A DNA stretch of 64,000 bases from Kitasatospora sp052076145 (GCF_052076145.1 NZ_CP197246.1:5642001-5706000), one strand, 5' to 3'. Positions 17,607 to 25,706 are shown, counted from the stretch's first letter. The notes: a model not told the origin generated them from the sequence alone. Numbers and translations: made by a program.

Positions 17607-18034
17607 TATGTCGGTCCCTTATTCCGTCTTCACGCCGGGGGGTGTACCTCGGAGTGTCCGGTGCGTGCGGTATGCCCTGTTGAGGTCCGACGGGGCGTCC
17701 GACGAGGGGCCTGAGGGGCTGGTGTCCGTTTTCTGACAGTTCTTCGGAGGGGTCGGAGGGCCGTGCTCACCCGGCTGCCCGGCGTGTCCCTCCGCCTGGT
17801 GGCGGGTGCGGTGCGCTAGCAGGTGAGCCGTACGGGTGATGTAAGTGCGCCAGGGTGACGGACCGTCCTCCAGGTGGGCGACGGCTCCCGCGCGGCGGCT
17901 TGAGAGAGATCGCGTCAAGGGGTCACCGCGAGGGGTGCTCGGGAGTAGCATCCGGAAGTGAACGTGGCCCGGGTCACATCCGGGTCGGCTATGAGTAAGT
18001 CGTATAAGAGGACGAGTCCCGGGGAGCAGGACCC
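17607..18034. other. Divergent regulatory region, ctaE / receiver-like gene
   Basis: 428 bp without a credible gene. It must contain the ctaE-qcrCAB promoter (minus strand) and that of the receiver-like gene (plus strand). A Crp-type motif lies at 17964-17977. The stretch just before the receiver-like gene has a short A/T-rich patch (T-C-G-T-A-T-A-A-G-A-G). Confidence 0.5.
17964..17977. promoter_or_regulatory. Candidate Crp-binding site
   Basis: GTGGCCCGGGTCAC fits the Streptomyces Crp motif GTG-N6-GNCAC exactly. It is 71 bp upstream of the receiver-like gene and about 360 bp from ctaE. Distance makes control of the receiver-like gene more likely than of ctaE. Motif match only. Confidence 0.4.
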
Positions 18035-18460
18035 ATGGCGCACACGACCGACGAGACGCTCACTGTTCTTGTCTACAGCGACGACCGCAACACCCGTGAG
18101 CAGGTGTCGCTCGCGCTCGGCCGGCGCCCGGCCGCCGATCTCCCCGAGCTCGAGTACCTGGAGTGCGCGACGCTGCCCGCCGTCATGAAGGCGCTGGAGA
18201 AGGGTGGCGTCGACCTCTGCGTCCTGGACGGCGAGGCCACCCCCGCCGGCGGACTCGGCGTCGCCCGGCAGGTCAAGGACGAGATCTACGGCTGCCCGCC
18301 GGTGCTGGTGCTGATCGGCAGGCCGCAGGACTCCTGGCTGGCCGCCTGGAGCCGGGCCGACGCCGCCGTCCCGCACCCCGTCGACCCGGTCGCCCTCGTG
18401 GGGGCGGCCGAGACGCTGCTGCGGGCCCGCTGCGCGGGGCGGACGCCGGCGGCGCACTAG
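18035..18460 (+). CDS. Response-regulator receiver-like protein, degenerate
   Basis: 141 aa. The pattern follows a CheY-like fold: L-T-V-L-V-Y-S-D-D (acidic pair) at 10-18, a V-D-L-C-V-L-D strand that places an Asp at the phospho-acceptor position, then a V-L-V-L-I-G strand. The near-invariant lysine before a proline in strand 5 is replaced in A-V-P-H-P-V-D, so phosphorylation is doubtful. There is no output domain and no histidine kinase neighbour. It is divergent from ctaE-qcrCAB and followed by trpD; its role is unknown. Confidence 0.7.
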   Translation: MAHTTDETLTVLVYSDDRNTREQVSLALGRRPAADLPELEYLECATLPAVMKALEKGGVDLCVLDGEATPAGGLGVARQVKDEIYGCPPVLVLIGRPQDSWLAAWSRADAAVPHPVDPVALVGAAETLLRARCAGRTPAAH

Positions 18461-18550
18461 CGGCGGCCGCCGAGGGTTGTCCCGCACGGGTTGTCTCAGT
18501 AGGAGAGAAGACACCCGAAGACTCCGGCACCGGTGCGGTGCCGCTCGCTA

Positions 18551-18599
18551 GGCTGACTCCGTCCCTTGTTCGATGAAGCGATGAGAGCTGGAGTCAGCC
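18551..18599. promoter_or_regulatory. Inverted repeat covering the trpD ribosome binding site
   Basis: GGCTGACTCC (18551-18560) and GGAGTCAGCC (18590-18599) are perfect 10-bp complements; the second contains the Shine-Dalgarno GGAG and touches the ATG. A -10-like TAGGCT lies at 18549-18554. If transcription starts further upstream, the RNA would hide the ribosome site; if it starts near 18561, the repeat is more likely a DNA operator. Confidence 0.5.
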
Positions 18600-19673
18600 A
18601 TGGTGAACGTGCAGCCTGCGAACGGCGGTAGCGACCCCGCGCAGGTGGTCCGCACCTGGCCGGATCTCCTCGGCACGCTGCTCAGCGGCGCCGACCTCAC
18701 CCAGCAGGACACCGCCTGGGCGATGGACCGGATCATGCGGGGCGAGGCCGGGCCGGTCCGGATCGCCGGGTTCATGATCGCGCTGCGGGCCAAGGGCGAG
18801 ACGGTCGAGGAGGTCTCCGGCCTGGCCGAGGCGATGTACGCGCACGCCGAGCCGCTGCACATCCCCGGCCCCGCCGTCGACATCGTCGGCACCGGCGGCG
18901 ACCGCGCCAAGACCGTCAACATCTCCACCATGTCGGCGATCGTCGCGGCTGCGGCCGGGGCCAAGGTCGTCAAGCACGGCAACCGGGCCGCCTCCTCCGC
19001 CAGCGGCTCCACCGACGTGCTGGAGAAGCTCGGCATCAGCCCCGACATCACCCCCCGCCGGGTCGCCGAGATCGCCGAGGAGGTCGGGCTGACCTTCTGC
19101 GCGGCCGCCAGGTTCCACCCCGCGATGCGGCACGCCGGCCCCACCCGCAGCGAACTCGGCGTGCCCACCGCCTTCAACATCCTCGGGCCGCTCACCAACC
19201 CCGCCCGCGTCACCGCCCATGCCGTCGGCTGCTTCGACACCCGGCTCGCCGGGCTGATCGCCGGGGTCTTCGCCCAGCGCGGCCACTCGGCCCTGGTCTT
19301 CCGCGGCGACGACGGGCTGGACGAGCTGACCACCTGCACCACCTCGCAGGTGTGGATCGTGAAGGACGGCAAGGTCCAGGAGACCGCCTTCGACCCCCGG
19401 GACGTCGGCATCGAGCTGGTCGAGATCTCGGCGCTGCGCGGCGCCGACCCCACCTACAACGCCGCCGTCGCCCGCCGGGTCTTCGCGGGCGAGCGCGGCG
19501 CCGTCCGTGACGCGGTGCTGCTCAACACCGCCGCCGGGCTGGCGGCACTGGACCTGACGGACGCTCCGCTGACCGAGCAGCTCGCCGCCGGGATGGAACG
19601 GGCGGCGACGGCCATCGACTCCGGTGCGGCGGAGGCGACCCTCAAGGCCTGGGCGGAGGCCTCGCTGCGCTGA
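18600..19673 (+). CDS. trpD: Anthranilate phosphoribosyltransferase
   Basis: 357 aa. It transfers phosphoribose from PRPP to anthranilate, step two of tryptophan synthesis. The PRPP/Mg site is seen in D-I-V-G-T-G-G-D (about 95-102) and K-H-G-N-R-A-A-S-S-A-S-G-S-T-D, the anthranilate side in the downstream helices. The ATG at 18600 has GGAG 7 nt upstream. It stands apart from the fused trpEG at 44.2 kb. Placement next to ctaE-qcr follows M. tuberculosis Rv2192c-Rv2193, as I recall. Confidence 0.95.
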   Translation: MVNVQPANGGSDPAQVVRTWPDLLGTLLSGADLTQQDTAWAMDRIMRGEAGPVRIAGFMIALRAKGETVEEVSGLAEAMYAHAEPLHIPGPAVDIVGTGGDRAKTVNISTMSAIVAAAAGAKVVKHGNRAASSASGSTDVLEKLGISPDITPRRVAEIAEEVGLTFCAAARFHPAMRHAGPTRSELGVPTAFNILGPLTNPARVTAHAVGCFDTRLAGLIAGVFAQRGHSALVFRGDDGLDELTTCTTSQVWIVKDGKVQETAFDPRDVGIELVEISALRGADPTYNAAVARRVFAGERGAVRDAVLLNTAAGLAALDLTDAPLTEQLAAGMERAATAIDSGAAEATLKAWAEASLR

Positions 19674-19748
19674 GTAGGGACGGCGGGGGTCTCGGATGGC
19701 GGACGGGTGTTTGACCACGTGCTGGTCTGCTGCTTAGAGTCGGGGACA

Positions 19749-19865
19749 GGTCATGAGTGACAGCGACAAGCCCCAGCTTGCTGTCCGGCAACCCTCCGTC
19801 CGTGGCGGGGTGCCCTGGGTGAGGACCGGGCTCCGCGGCGATCCGTCCGCGTGGCAAGCGCGGAC
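19749..19865 (+). ncRNA. SAM-IV riboswitch
   Basis: The leader holds the SAM-I/SAM-IV core: GGTCATGAGTGACAGCGACA at 19749, then A-A-G-C-C-C-C-A-G-C-T-T-G-C-T-G-T-C-C-G-G-C-A-A-C-C-C-T-C-C, the G-G-G-G-T-G-C-C-C segment, and G-G-G-T-G-A-G-G-A-C-C closing P1 (GGTC 19749-19752 with GACC 19824-19827). A 7-bp hairpin 3' of P1 (19845-19851 with 19859-19865) fits the extra helix of the SAM-IV class found in actinobacteria. It binds S-adenosylmethionine and should turn the next gene down when SAM is plentiful. Confidence 0.88.
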
Positions 19866-19880
19866 CACCGGTGTCTCTCT

Positions 19881-19912
19881 GCACTCCCGGGGTCCTGTCC
19901 CCGAAGGAGTGC
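19881..19912 (+). promoter_or_regulatory. Shine-Dalgarno-sequestering hairpin, SAM-IV expression platform
   Basis: GCACTCC (19881-19887) pairs with GGAGTGC (19906-19912), and an inner CGGGG pairs with CCCCG (19888-19892 with 19899-19903). The 3' arm holds the GGAG ribosome site, 9 nt before the ATG at 19919. There is no T-run, so control at translation initiation is more likely than termination. Confidence 0.75.
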
Positions 19913-19918
19913 ACCCTC

Positions 19919-21277
19919 ATGTCCGTCGCCACCGAACTCTGCGCCCCGCTCGCCGTCCTCGGCCACGATGTCCAGGTGCCGCTGGTCTCCGGTGAGAAGG
20001 TCGAGTACGCCGCGCTCGACTACGCCGCCAGCTCCCCGGCGCTCCAGCGGGTCTGGGACGACGTCGCCGCCTACGCGCCGTACTACGGCAGCGTGCACCG
20101 CGGCGCCGGGTACCTCTCGCAGCTCTCCACCGACCTCTTCGAGCAGAGCCGCCGCACGGTCGAGGACTTCCTCGACCTGCGGGAGGGCGACCAGGTCGTC
20201 TTCACCCGGGCGACCACCGACTCGCTGAACCTGCTCGCCGGGGTGCTCCCCGAGGGCACCCGGGTGTTCGCCTTCGAGACCGAGCACCACGCCTCACTGC
20301 TGCCCTGGCGCCGGGCGGGCCTGACGGTCAGTTACCTCCGCGCCCCGCGCTCGCACGCCGAGGCCGTCGCCCGCCTGGCGGAGGCCCTGGCCGCCGCCCC
20401 CGAGGGCCCCAAGCTGTTCTGCGTCACCGGCGCCTCCAACGTGACGGGCGAGCTGTGGCCGGTCGCCGAGCTGACCGAGACCGCGCACCGGTACGGCACC
20501 CGCGTCGTCCTGGACGCCGCCCAGCTGGCCCCCCACCACCGGGTGTCCGTCCGGGAGTCGGGCGTCGACTGGGTGGCCTTCTCCGGCCACAAGCTGTACG
20601 CGCCGTTCGGCGCCGGCGTGCTGGCCGGCCGGGCCGACTGGCTGGACGCGGCGGAGCCGTACCTCGCGGGTGGCGGCGCCAGCCGTACCGTCGCCCGGGA
20701 GGCCGACGGTTCGGTGGCCGTCGAGTGGCACAGCGGCCCCGCGCGGCACGAGGCCGGCTCGCCGAACGTGATCGGTGCATACGCCGTCGCCTCCGCCTGC
20801 CGGGCGCTCACCGAGGCCGGGTTCGACGCGCTGGAGGCTCGCGAGCAGGCGCTGATCGCCCGACTGAAGGCCGGGCTGGCGGCGATCCCCGAGGTCAAGG
20901 TGCTCAGCCTCTTCGGCGACGACGCGGCCCGGGTCGGGGTGCTGTCGTTCGTGGTGCAGGGGTGGAACAGCTCGCACTTCTCCGCCGCGCTCTCGGCCGA
21001 GTACGGCATCGGCGTCCGGGACGGGCTGTTCTGTGCGCACCCGCTCGTGCGGACGCTGCTGGGCGGGGAGGACGCCGCGCCGTCCGAGTGCGGCGCGCCG
21101 GAGCCGTCGCTCCCGGGCGAGCGCAGCCTCAACGCCATCCGGGTCAGCTTCGGCGCCGGCACCCCGGAGGAGCACCTGGACCGCTTCCTCGCCGCCGTCC
21201 GGGAGCTGGTCACGGACGGCGCGGCGTGGAGCTACCGCAACGAGGGCGGCCGCTGCGTGGCCGACACCCGGCGGTAG
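19919..21277 (+). CDS. Class V aminotransferase, SufS-like cysteine desulfurase
   Basis: 452 aa from the ATG at 19919 (GAAGGAG upstream). PLP lysine in F-S-G-H-K-L-Y-A-P-F-G-A-G; Asp/Gln cofactor contacts in V-L-D-A-A-Q-L-A-P-H. The segment R-D-G-L-F-C-A-H-P-L (Cys372) matches the R-x-G-x-x-C-A-x-P loop that carries the persulfide cysteine in group II (SufS) desulfurases. It therefore probably removes sulfur from cysteine. The SAM-IV riboswitch ties it to methionine/SAM supply. No sufU, sufE or suf operon partner is adjacent, so the acceptor is unknown; an aminotransferase or isomerase role is the alternative. Confidence 0.82.
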   Translation: MSVATELCAPLAVLGHDVQVPLVSGEKVEYAALDYAASSPALQRVWDDVAAYAPYYGSVHRGAGYLSQLSTDLFEQSRRTVEDFLDLREGDQVVFTRATTDSLNLLAGVLPEGTRVFAFETEHHASLLPWRRAGLTVSYLRAPRSHAEAVARLAEALAAAPEGPKLFCVTGASNVTGELWPVAELTETAHRYGTRVVLDAAQLAPHHRVSVRESGVDWVAFSGHKLYAPFGAGVLAGRADWLDAAEPYLAGGGASRTVAREADGSVAVEWHSGPARHEAGSPNVIGAYAVASACRALTEAGFDALEAREQALIARLKAGLAAIPEVKVLSLFGDDAARVGVLSFVVQGWNSSHFSAALSAEYGIGVRDGLFCAHPLVRTLLGGEDAAPSECGAPEPSLPGERSLNAIRVSFGAGTPEEHLDRFLAAVRELVTDGAAWSYRNEGGRCVADTRR

Positions 21278-21300
21278 GGCTCCACGCCCCTGGTGAGCGG

Positions 21301-21585
21301 TTACTCGTCGTCGAAGCCGAGGGCGAAGGCGGCCTCGAGGTCGTGCTGGGAGTAGGTGCGGAAGGCGATCTGGGTCTCGGTGTGTTCGACGCCGGGGACC
21401 TTGTTGAGCTGGCCGGGGATCACCGCGGCGAGGTCGTCGTGGCGGCGGACGCGGACCATGGCGACCAGGTCGTAGCCGCCGGTCACCGAGTACACCTCGC
21501 TGACGCCTTCGATCGCCGCGATCGCCTCGGCGATCTCGGGGATGCGGTCGACGCTGGTCCTGATCAGAACGATCGCGGTGATCAC
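21301..21585 (-). CDS. Stand-alone Lrp/AsnC ligand-binding (RAM) domain protein
   Basis: 94 aa from the GTG at 21585 (GGAG upstream). The whole chain is a RAM domain: I-T-A-I-V-L-I-R-T, V-Y-S-V-T-G-G-Y-D-L-V-A-M-V, and H-T-E-T-Q-I-A-F-R. There is no helix-turn-helix, so it cannot bind DNA by itself; such proteins may pair with full Lrp regulators or sense amino acids. Its start overlaps the end of the rhomboid gene by 4 nt, indicating co-translation. A longer frame to 21726 is a shadow of the rhomboid gene. Confidence 0.88.
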   Translation of the reverse strand: MITAIVLIRTSVDRIPEIAEAIAAIEGVSEVYSVTGGYDLVAMVRVRRHDDLAAVIPGQLNKVPGVEHTETQIAFRTYSQHDLEAAFALGFDDE

Positions 21586-22388
21586 TCGGGCTCTCCTTGC
21601 CGTGGGGGTCGCTGCCAGCGTATCCGGCGGACCGTCACGGCCCAGACGGTCAGGTACCCGGCGGAGAAGCCGATCACGTGGACGAGGTAGGCCACGCCGG
21701 GCCCGCCGGTGTGCACGGACCACCACTGGAGCACGAACCAGAGGCCCAGGACGAGCCAGGCGGGCAGCCGCAGCGGGAGGAAGAGGAGCAGCGGCACCAG
21801 CGTCGTGACCCGGGCGTGCGGATAGAGCCGCAGGTAGGCGCCGAGCACCCCGGCGATCGCGCCCGAGGCGCCGACCACGGCCCGGACGCTGTCCGTCGTG
21901 TGGGTCTCGGCGAGGGCGTAGCCGTACGTGGCGAGGTAGCCCATGGCCAGGTAGAGCAGCAGGAAGCGGATCCGGCCGAAGCGCTCCTCCACGCCGGGGC
22001 CGAAGACGAAGAGGAAGAGCACGTTGCCCAGCAGGTGCAGCCAGCCCGCGTGGACGAAGAGCGAACTGAGGACCGAGAGAACCGGGATCTTGGCCGGAGT
22101 GGGGGAGACCTCGCAGTCGGGGGTGGCCCTGGGCAGGGCGGCGAGCCGATCGGCGGTCAGGGGGTGGCCGGTCGTCAGCTCGACCGGTACGGCGCCCCAG
22201 CGCTGCTCGTACCGCTGCTCGGCGCAGACCCTCGCCTGCCCGGTGCCGTAGCCGGGGTTGAGGCCGAAGCTCGGGCCGGTCAGCAGGACGAGGGCGCTCA
22301 GGGCGATCAGCGCGAGGGTGACCACCGGCCGCCGGGCTGCCGGGTCGGCGTCACGGGTGCCGAGCCGGTCGAGGACGGAGAGCGCCAT
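21582..22388 (-). CDS. Rhomboid-family intramembrane serine protease
   Basis: 268 aa, six or seven membrane segments. Rhomboid landmarks in order: H-A-G-W-L-H-L-L-G-N at about residue 113, the catalytic serine in G-A-S-G-A-I-A-G-V-L-G, and the catalytic histidine in V-H-V-I-G-F-S-A-G. A loop of about 55 residues after the first helix has two cysteines and would be outside. It cleaves membrane proteins within the bilayer; the substrate is not known. It is co-translated with the RAM-domain protein. Confidence 0.92.
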   Translation of the reverse strand: MALSVLDRLGTRDADPAARRPVVTLALIALSALVLLTGPSFGLNPGYGTGQARVCAEQRYEQRWGAVPVELTTGHPLTADRLAALPRATPDCEVSPTPAKIPVLSVLSSLFVHAGWLHLLGNVLFLFVFGPGVEERFGRIRFLLLYLAMGYLATYGYALAETHTTDSVRAVVGASGAIAGVLGAYLRLYPHARVTTLVPLLLFLPLRLPAWLVLGLWFVLQWWSVHTGGPGVAYLVHVIGFSAGYLTVWAVTVRRIRWQRPPRQGEPE

Positions 22389-22541
22389 AGGGCGAGCATT
22401 CCTCCAGGGGTCGGTGCCGACACGGGGTGTACTGCGTGTGGGTTAACGCGCCTGAGCGTCCGGACCGGTGAACAGGGGGGTGAGGCCAGGCAATAGGCTT
22501 GCCTCCATCCAGAACTGGGTGACAGCCGAGAGGACCTCCCG

Positions 22542-22781
22542 ATGACCATCGCCGCCCCTACCGCTGAGACCCGCTGGCGCTGCACGCTCTGCGGCAACCT
22601 GACCCGCTTCGACGTGACCAGGTCGTCCAAGGTGATCGAGTTCCTGCACTTCGACCTGGCCGGTGAGGCCAAGGTGGAGGAGACCGAGGTCGTCACCGAG
22701 ACGCTGGAGTCCGTCCGCTGCCGCTGGTGCAACGCCGTCGACCAGGTCGAGCTGGTGGCGCGCCCCGGCGCCGAGGACTGA
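22542..22781 (+). CDS. Small zinc-ribbon protein, function unknown
   Basis: 79 aa. Two CxxC knuckles, W-R-C-T-L-C-G-N near residue 14 and V-R-C-R-W-C-N near 60, form a likely zinc ribbon; the part between is acidic (V-E-E-T-E-V-V-T-E-T). Such small proteins are conserved in actinobacteria, but I know no function. A -10-like TAGGCT lies at 22494-22499, between the divergent rhomboid gene and this one. Confidence 0.8.
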   Translation: MTIAAPTAETRWRCTLCGNLTRFDVTRSSKVIEFLHFDLAGEAKVEETEVVTETLESVRCRWCNAVDQVELVARPGAED

Positions 22782-22984
22782 GCAGGCGCTGAGCAGCCGA
22801 CTCCTGGCCGGTCCGGCCGGGGGACGGCCGTCCGGGTGCAGGATCGGTACTCCTCGGTCCGGGCCGGAGTGTGGCGTGGTCCCGGGTGGGGCACGGTACC
22901 CGGGACAATTGCAGAGAGCGGTGGGTTTGAGGGCAGCGGCACCGGGCCGCACGGACCCCGCAGAGCAGAATCGGAGCCGAGGAC

Positions 22985-24451
22985 GTGGTGGACGAAGCGA
23001 GGGGGCCCGCCGAGCCGCAGGGGCAGCCGCCCGCCGAGCCCGGCACCGAGACCGCCGACGCGCTCTCGCAGGCCCCGGAGCAGGCTCCGGAACCGGCCGC
23101 TGAGCCGACTGCTGAGCCTGCTGCTGAGACCGCGGCGTCCGTCGAGCGGCTGGACCGGCCGCTCCCCGAGGGCGTCCGCCGTCGGGTGGTCGGCATCGCC
23201 GCCGACGCGCTGGGCGGCCTCCCGGCGGCCGAACTGCCCGCGACGCTGCGCCAGTACGCGAAGTTCACCCCGGCCCGCCGGGCGAAGTACGCCGCCCCGG
23301 CGCTGGCCGCCGCGCTGGAGGCCGAGCCCGCCTTCCGGGTGCGGATAGCGGACCGGCTGCGGCTGGGGCAGCCCGATCTGGTGAAGGCCCTGGAGGCGGG
23401 CAGCGTGCCCGGCGCCGCCGACCCGATGGACGTCGCCGCCGCGGCGTACCTGCTGCGCCCGGCCGGCTGGAGCCGGCTCGTCGCCGACGCCGGTGAGCAG
23501 GTCGAGCGGGCGGGCGCCGAGGGGATGGCCGCCGAGGCGACCCGGCTGGTGGAGAAGCTGCAGGCCGAGCTGGCCGAGCTGCGGACCCACTCGCGGGCCG
23601 ACCTGGACCGTCAGCGGGCCGAGGGCGAGAGCGTGCGGCGGGAGGCGGAGTCGCTGCGCAAGAAGGTGCGCAGCCTGGAGAGCGACACCCGGCGGGCGCA
23701 GGCGGAGGCGCGCAAGCTGCAGTCCGAGCTGGACGCGGCGAGGGCGCTGACCTCGGCCGAGCGCAGCGCCGCCGAGAGCGAGGCGCGGCGGCTGCGGCAC
23801 CGGGTCTCGGAGCTGGAGACGGCCTTGGAGGCCGGGCGCCGGTCGGCTCGCGAGGGCCGCACGGTGGAGGAGATGCGGCTGCGGCTGCTGCTGGACACCG
23901 TGCTGCAGTCGGCGCAGGGCCTCCAGCGGGAGCTGGCGCTGCCGGTCTCCCAGATCCACCCGGCCGATCTGGTGGAGGCGGTGGTGCCGGGTTCGGCCTC
24001 GCCGCACGACATCGCCCGGCGGGCGCTGGCGGAGGACGACCCGGCGCTGCTCGACCAGCTGCTGGCGATCCCTCAGGTGCACCTGGTGGTGGACGGCTAC
24101 AACGTCACCAAGACCGGCTACCCGGCGCTGCCGTTGGAGCAGCAGCGGATCAGACTGCTCGGCGGGCTGGCGATGCTGGCCCAGCGCACCCAGGCGGAGG
24201 TCACCTGTGTGTTCGACGGGCAGGACCTGGACGTGCCCGTGATCATGGCGCCGCCGCGCGGCGTCCGGGTGCGCTTCAGCCGGACGGGGGAGACGGCGGA
24301 CGAGCTCATCCGCCGGCTGGTGCGGGCCGAGCCGCAGGGCAGGCCGGTGGTGGTGGTCTCCGCCGACCGGGAGGTCGCCGACGGCGTCCGCAAGGCCGGG
24401 GCCCGGCCGGTCGCATCGGTGCTGCTGCTCAACCGGCTCTCGCGCAGCTGA
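22985..24451 (+). CDS. NYN-domain (YacP-type) putative RNase with long coiled coil
   Basis: 488 aa. Residues 1-60 are acidic and Pro/Ala/Glu-rich. A helical domain follows, then a coiled coil at about 180-300 rich in Glu, Arg and Ala with heptad leucines. The last 140 residues are a NYN/PIN-like nuclease: L-V-V-D-G-Y-N-V-T-K, V-T-C-V-F-D-G-Q-D and V-V-V-V-S-A-D-R-E-V, supplying the acidic metal ligands. YacP-like nucleases act on RNA. Two adjacent GTG codons (22985, 22988) are possible starts. Confidence 0.85.
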   Translation: MVDEARGPAEPQGQPPAEPGTETADALSQAPEQAPEPAAEPTAEPAAETAASVERLDRPLPEGVRRRVVGIAADALGGLPAAELPATLRQYAKFTPARRAKYAAPALAAALEAEPAFRVRIADRLRLGQPDLVKALEAGSVPGAADPMDVAAAAYLLRPAGWSRLVADAGEQVERAGAEGMAAEATRLVEKLQAELAELRTHSRADLDRQRAEGESVRREAESLRKKVRSLESDTRRAQAEARKLQSELDAARALTSAERSAAESEARRLRHRVSELETALEAGRRSAREGRTVEEMRLRLLLDTVLQSAQGLQRELALPVSQIHPADLVEAVVPGSASPHDIARRALAEDDPALLDQLLAIPQVHLVVDGYNVTKTGYPALPLEQQRIRLLGGLAMLAQRTQAEVTCVFDGQDLDVPVIMAPPRGVRVRFSRTGETADELIRRLVRAEPQGRPVVVVSADREVADGVRKAGARPVASVLLLNRLSRS

Positions 24452-24671
24452 TCGCACAGCTGATCCGGCAGCTGATCCCGCAGCTGACGGGGCTTCACCG
24501 GCCCGACATGGCGGGGATGTGTGGGTGCGGTGAAAGCCTGTCCCGATGGGGAAGTTCGTAGGGGCAGGAGAGTGGCGTTAATCCGTCAACTTCACTAGGG
24601 TCTGGCGTCAAACCTATTTTCCGGACAGTCGCCCGAACGGGTGTGTCCAGCAGGAAGAAGGAGCAAGTCCC

Positions 24672-25706
24672 TTGGCCTCCCACCGCCGCCCCAAGCAGCC
24701 GAGCCGCGCACGGGTCACCGTGCTGACCGCTGCCGCAGCGACCGCGGTCGCCCTGTCCGCCCAGGTGAGCGCGCACGCTGCGCCCGCCAAGCCGTCCAAG
24801 GACGAGGTCAAGGCACAGATCGACAAGCTGACCGACGACCAGGAGAAGGCCGCCGAGGTCTACAACGGCGCCAAGGAGCGGGCCGACCAGCTGCACAAGC
24901 AGGCCGACCAGCTGCAGGACCAGGTCGCCCGCGGCCAGGAGCAGATGAGCGTGCTGGCGACGGGCCTCGCGGCCGTCGCGGGCGAGCAGTACCGCAACGG
25001 CGGCATCGACCCCTCGGTCGCCCTGATGCTCTCCGCGGACCCCAGTGGCTACCTGGCGCAGGCCTCCAGCGCCGAGGAGGTCACGGCGACGCAGGCCCAG
25101 ACGCTGAAGGGCCTCAAGGACCAGCAGCGCCGGCTGGACCAGCAGAAGCAGGAAGCCGCGGACGTGCTCGCCGAGCTCGACCAGAGCACCAAGGTCCTGA
25201 ACGACGCCAAGGCGCAGGTGCAGCAGAAGCTGCAGGAGTCCCGCACGCTGCTGAGCCAGCTCAGCAGCGCCGACCGGGCCGCCCTGCTGGCGGCAGACCG
25301 GGCCTCGCGCAGCGACGCCCGCAGCCCCCTCCCCGCCGACCTCCCGCAGGCGAGCGGTTACGCGGGCGTGGCCGTCAGCGCCGCGCTGAGCAAGCGCGGC
25401 CACGACTACGTCTGGGGCGCCGAGGGTGCGAACACCTTCGACTGCTCGGGCCTGATGGTCTGGGCGTACGCGCAGGCGGGCGTCTCGCTTCCGCGCACCT
25501 CGCAGGAGCAGGCGCACGTCGGGACGAACGTCGGTACCGACATCGCCAACGCCCAGCCCGGCGACATCGTCATCTTCTTCAACGACGCGCACCACGTCGG
25601 GATGTACGTCGGCGGCGGCATGGTGGTGCACGCGCCGAAGACCGGCGACGTGGTGAAGCTGATGCCGGCCAACACGCTGACCATCAAGACCATCCGCCGC
25701 GTCTGA
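24672..25706 (+). CDS. NlpC/P60-family cell-wall endopeptidase (first of three)
   Basis: 344 aa; TTG start at 24672 with AAGGAG upstream, which matches the second paralogue's start. Signal peptide ending near S-A-H-A-A-P; coiled coil at about 38-210 (D-E-V-K-A-Q-I-D-K-L and repeats); NlpC/P60 domain at the C-terminus with the catalytic cysteine in F-D-C-S-G-L-M and histidines in H-H-V-G-M-Y and V-V-H-A-P. It should cut peptidoglycan stem peptides outside the cell (RipA/RpfI-like build). No riboswitch is seen ahead of this copy. Confidence 0.92.
   Translation: MASHRRPKQPSRARVTVLTAAAATAVALSAQVSAHAAPAKPSKDEVKAQIDKLTDDQEKAAEVYNGAKERADQLHKQADQLQDQVARGQEQMSVLATGLAAVAGEQYRNGGIDPSVALMLSADPSGYLAQASSAEEVTATQAQTLKGLKDQQRRLDQQKQEAADVLAELDQSTKVLNDAKAQVQQKLQESRTLLSQLSSADRAALLAADRASRSDARSPLPADLPQASGYAGVAVSAALSKRGHDYVWGAEGANTFDCSGLMVWAYAQAGVSLPRTSQEQAHVGTNVGTDIANAQPGDIVIFFNDAHHVGMYVGGGMVVHAPKTGDVVKLMPANTLTIKTIRRV

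Noticed and set aside
24452..24671. Search for a second c-di-AMP riboswitch ahead of the first NlpC/P60 gene
   Set aside because: None of the ydaO blocks is present; only a run of CAGCTGAT-like repeats near 24449-24487 is seen.
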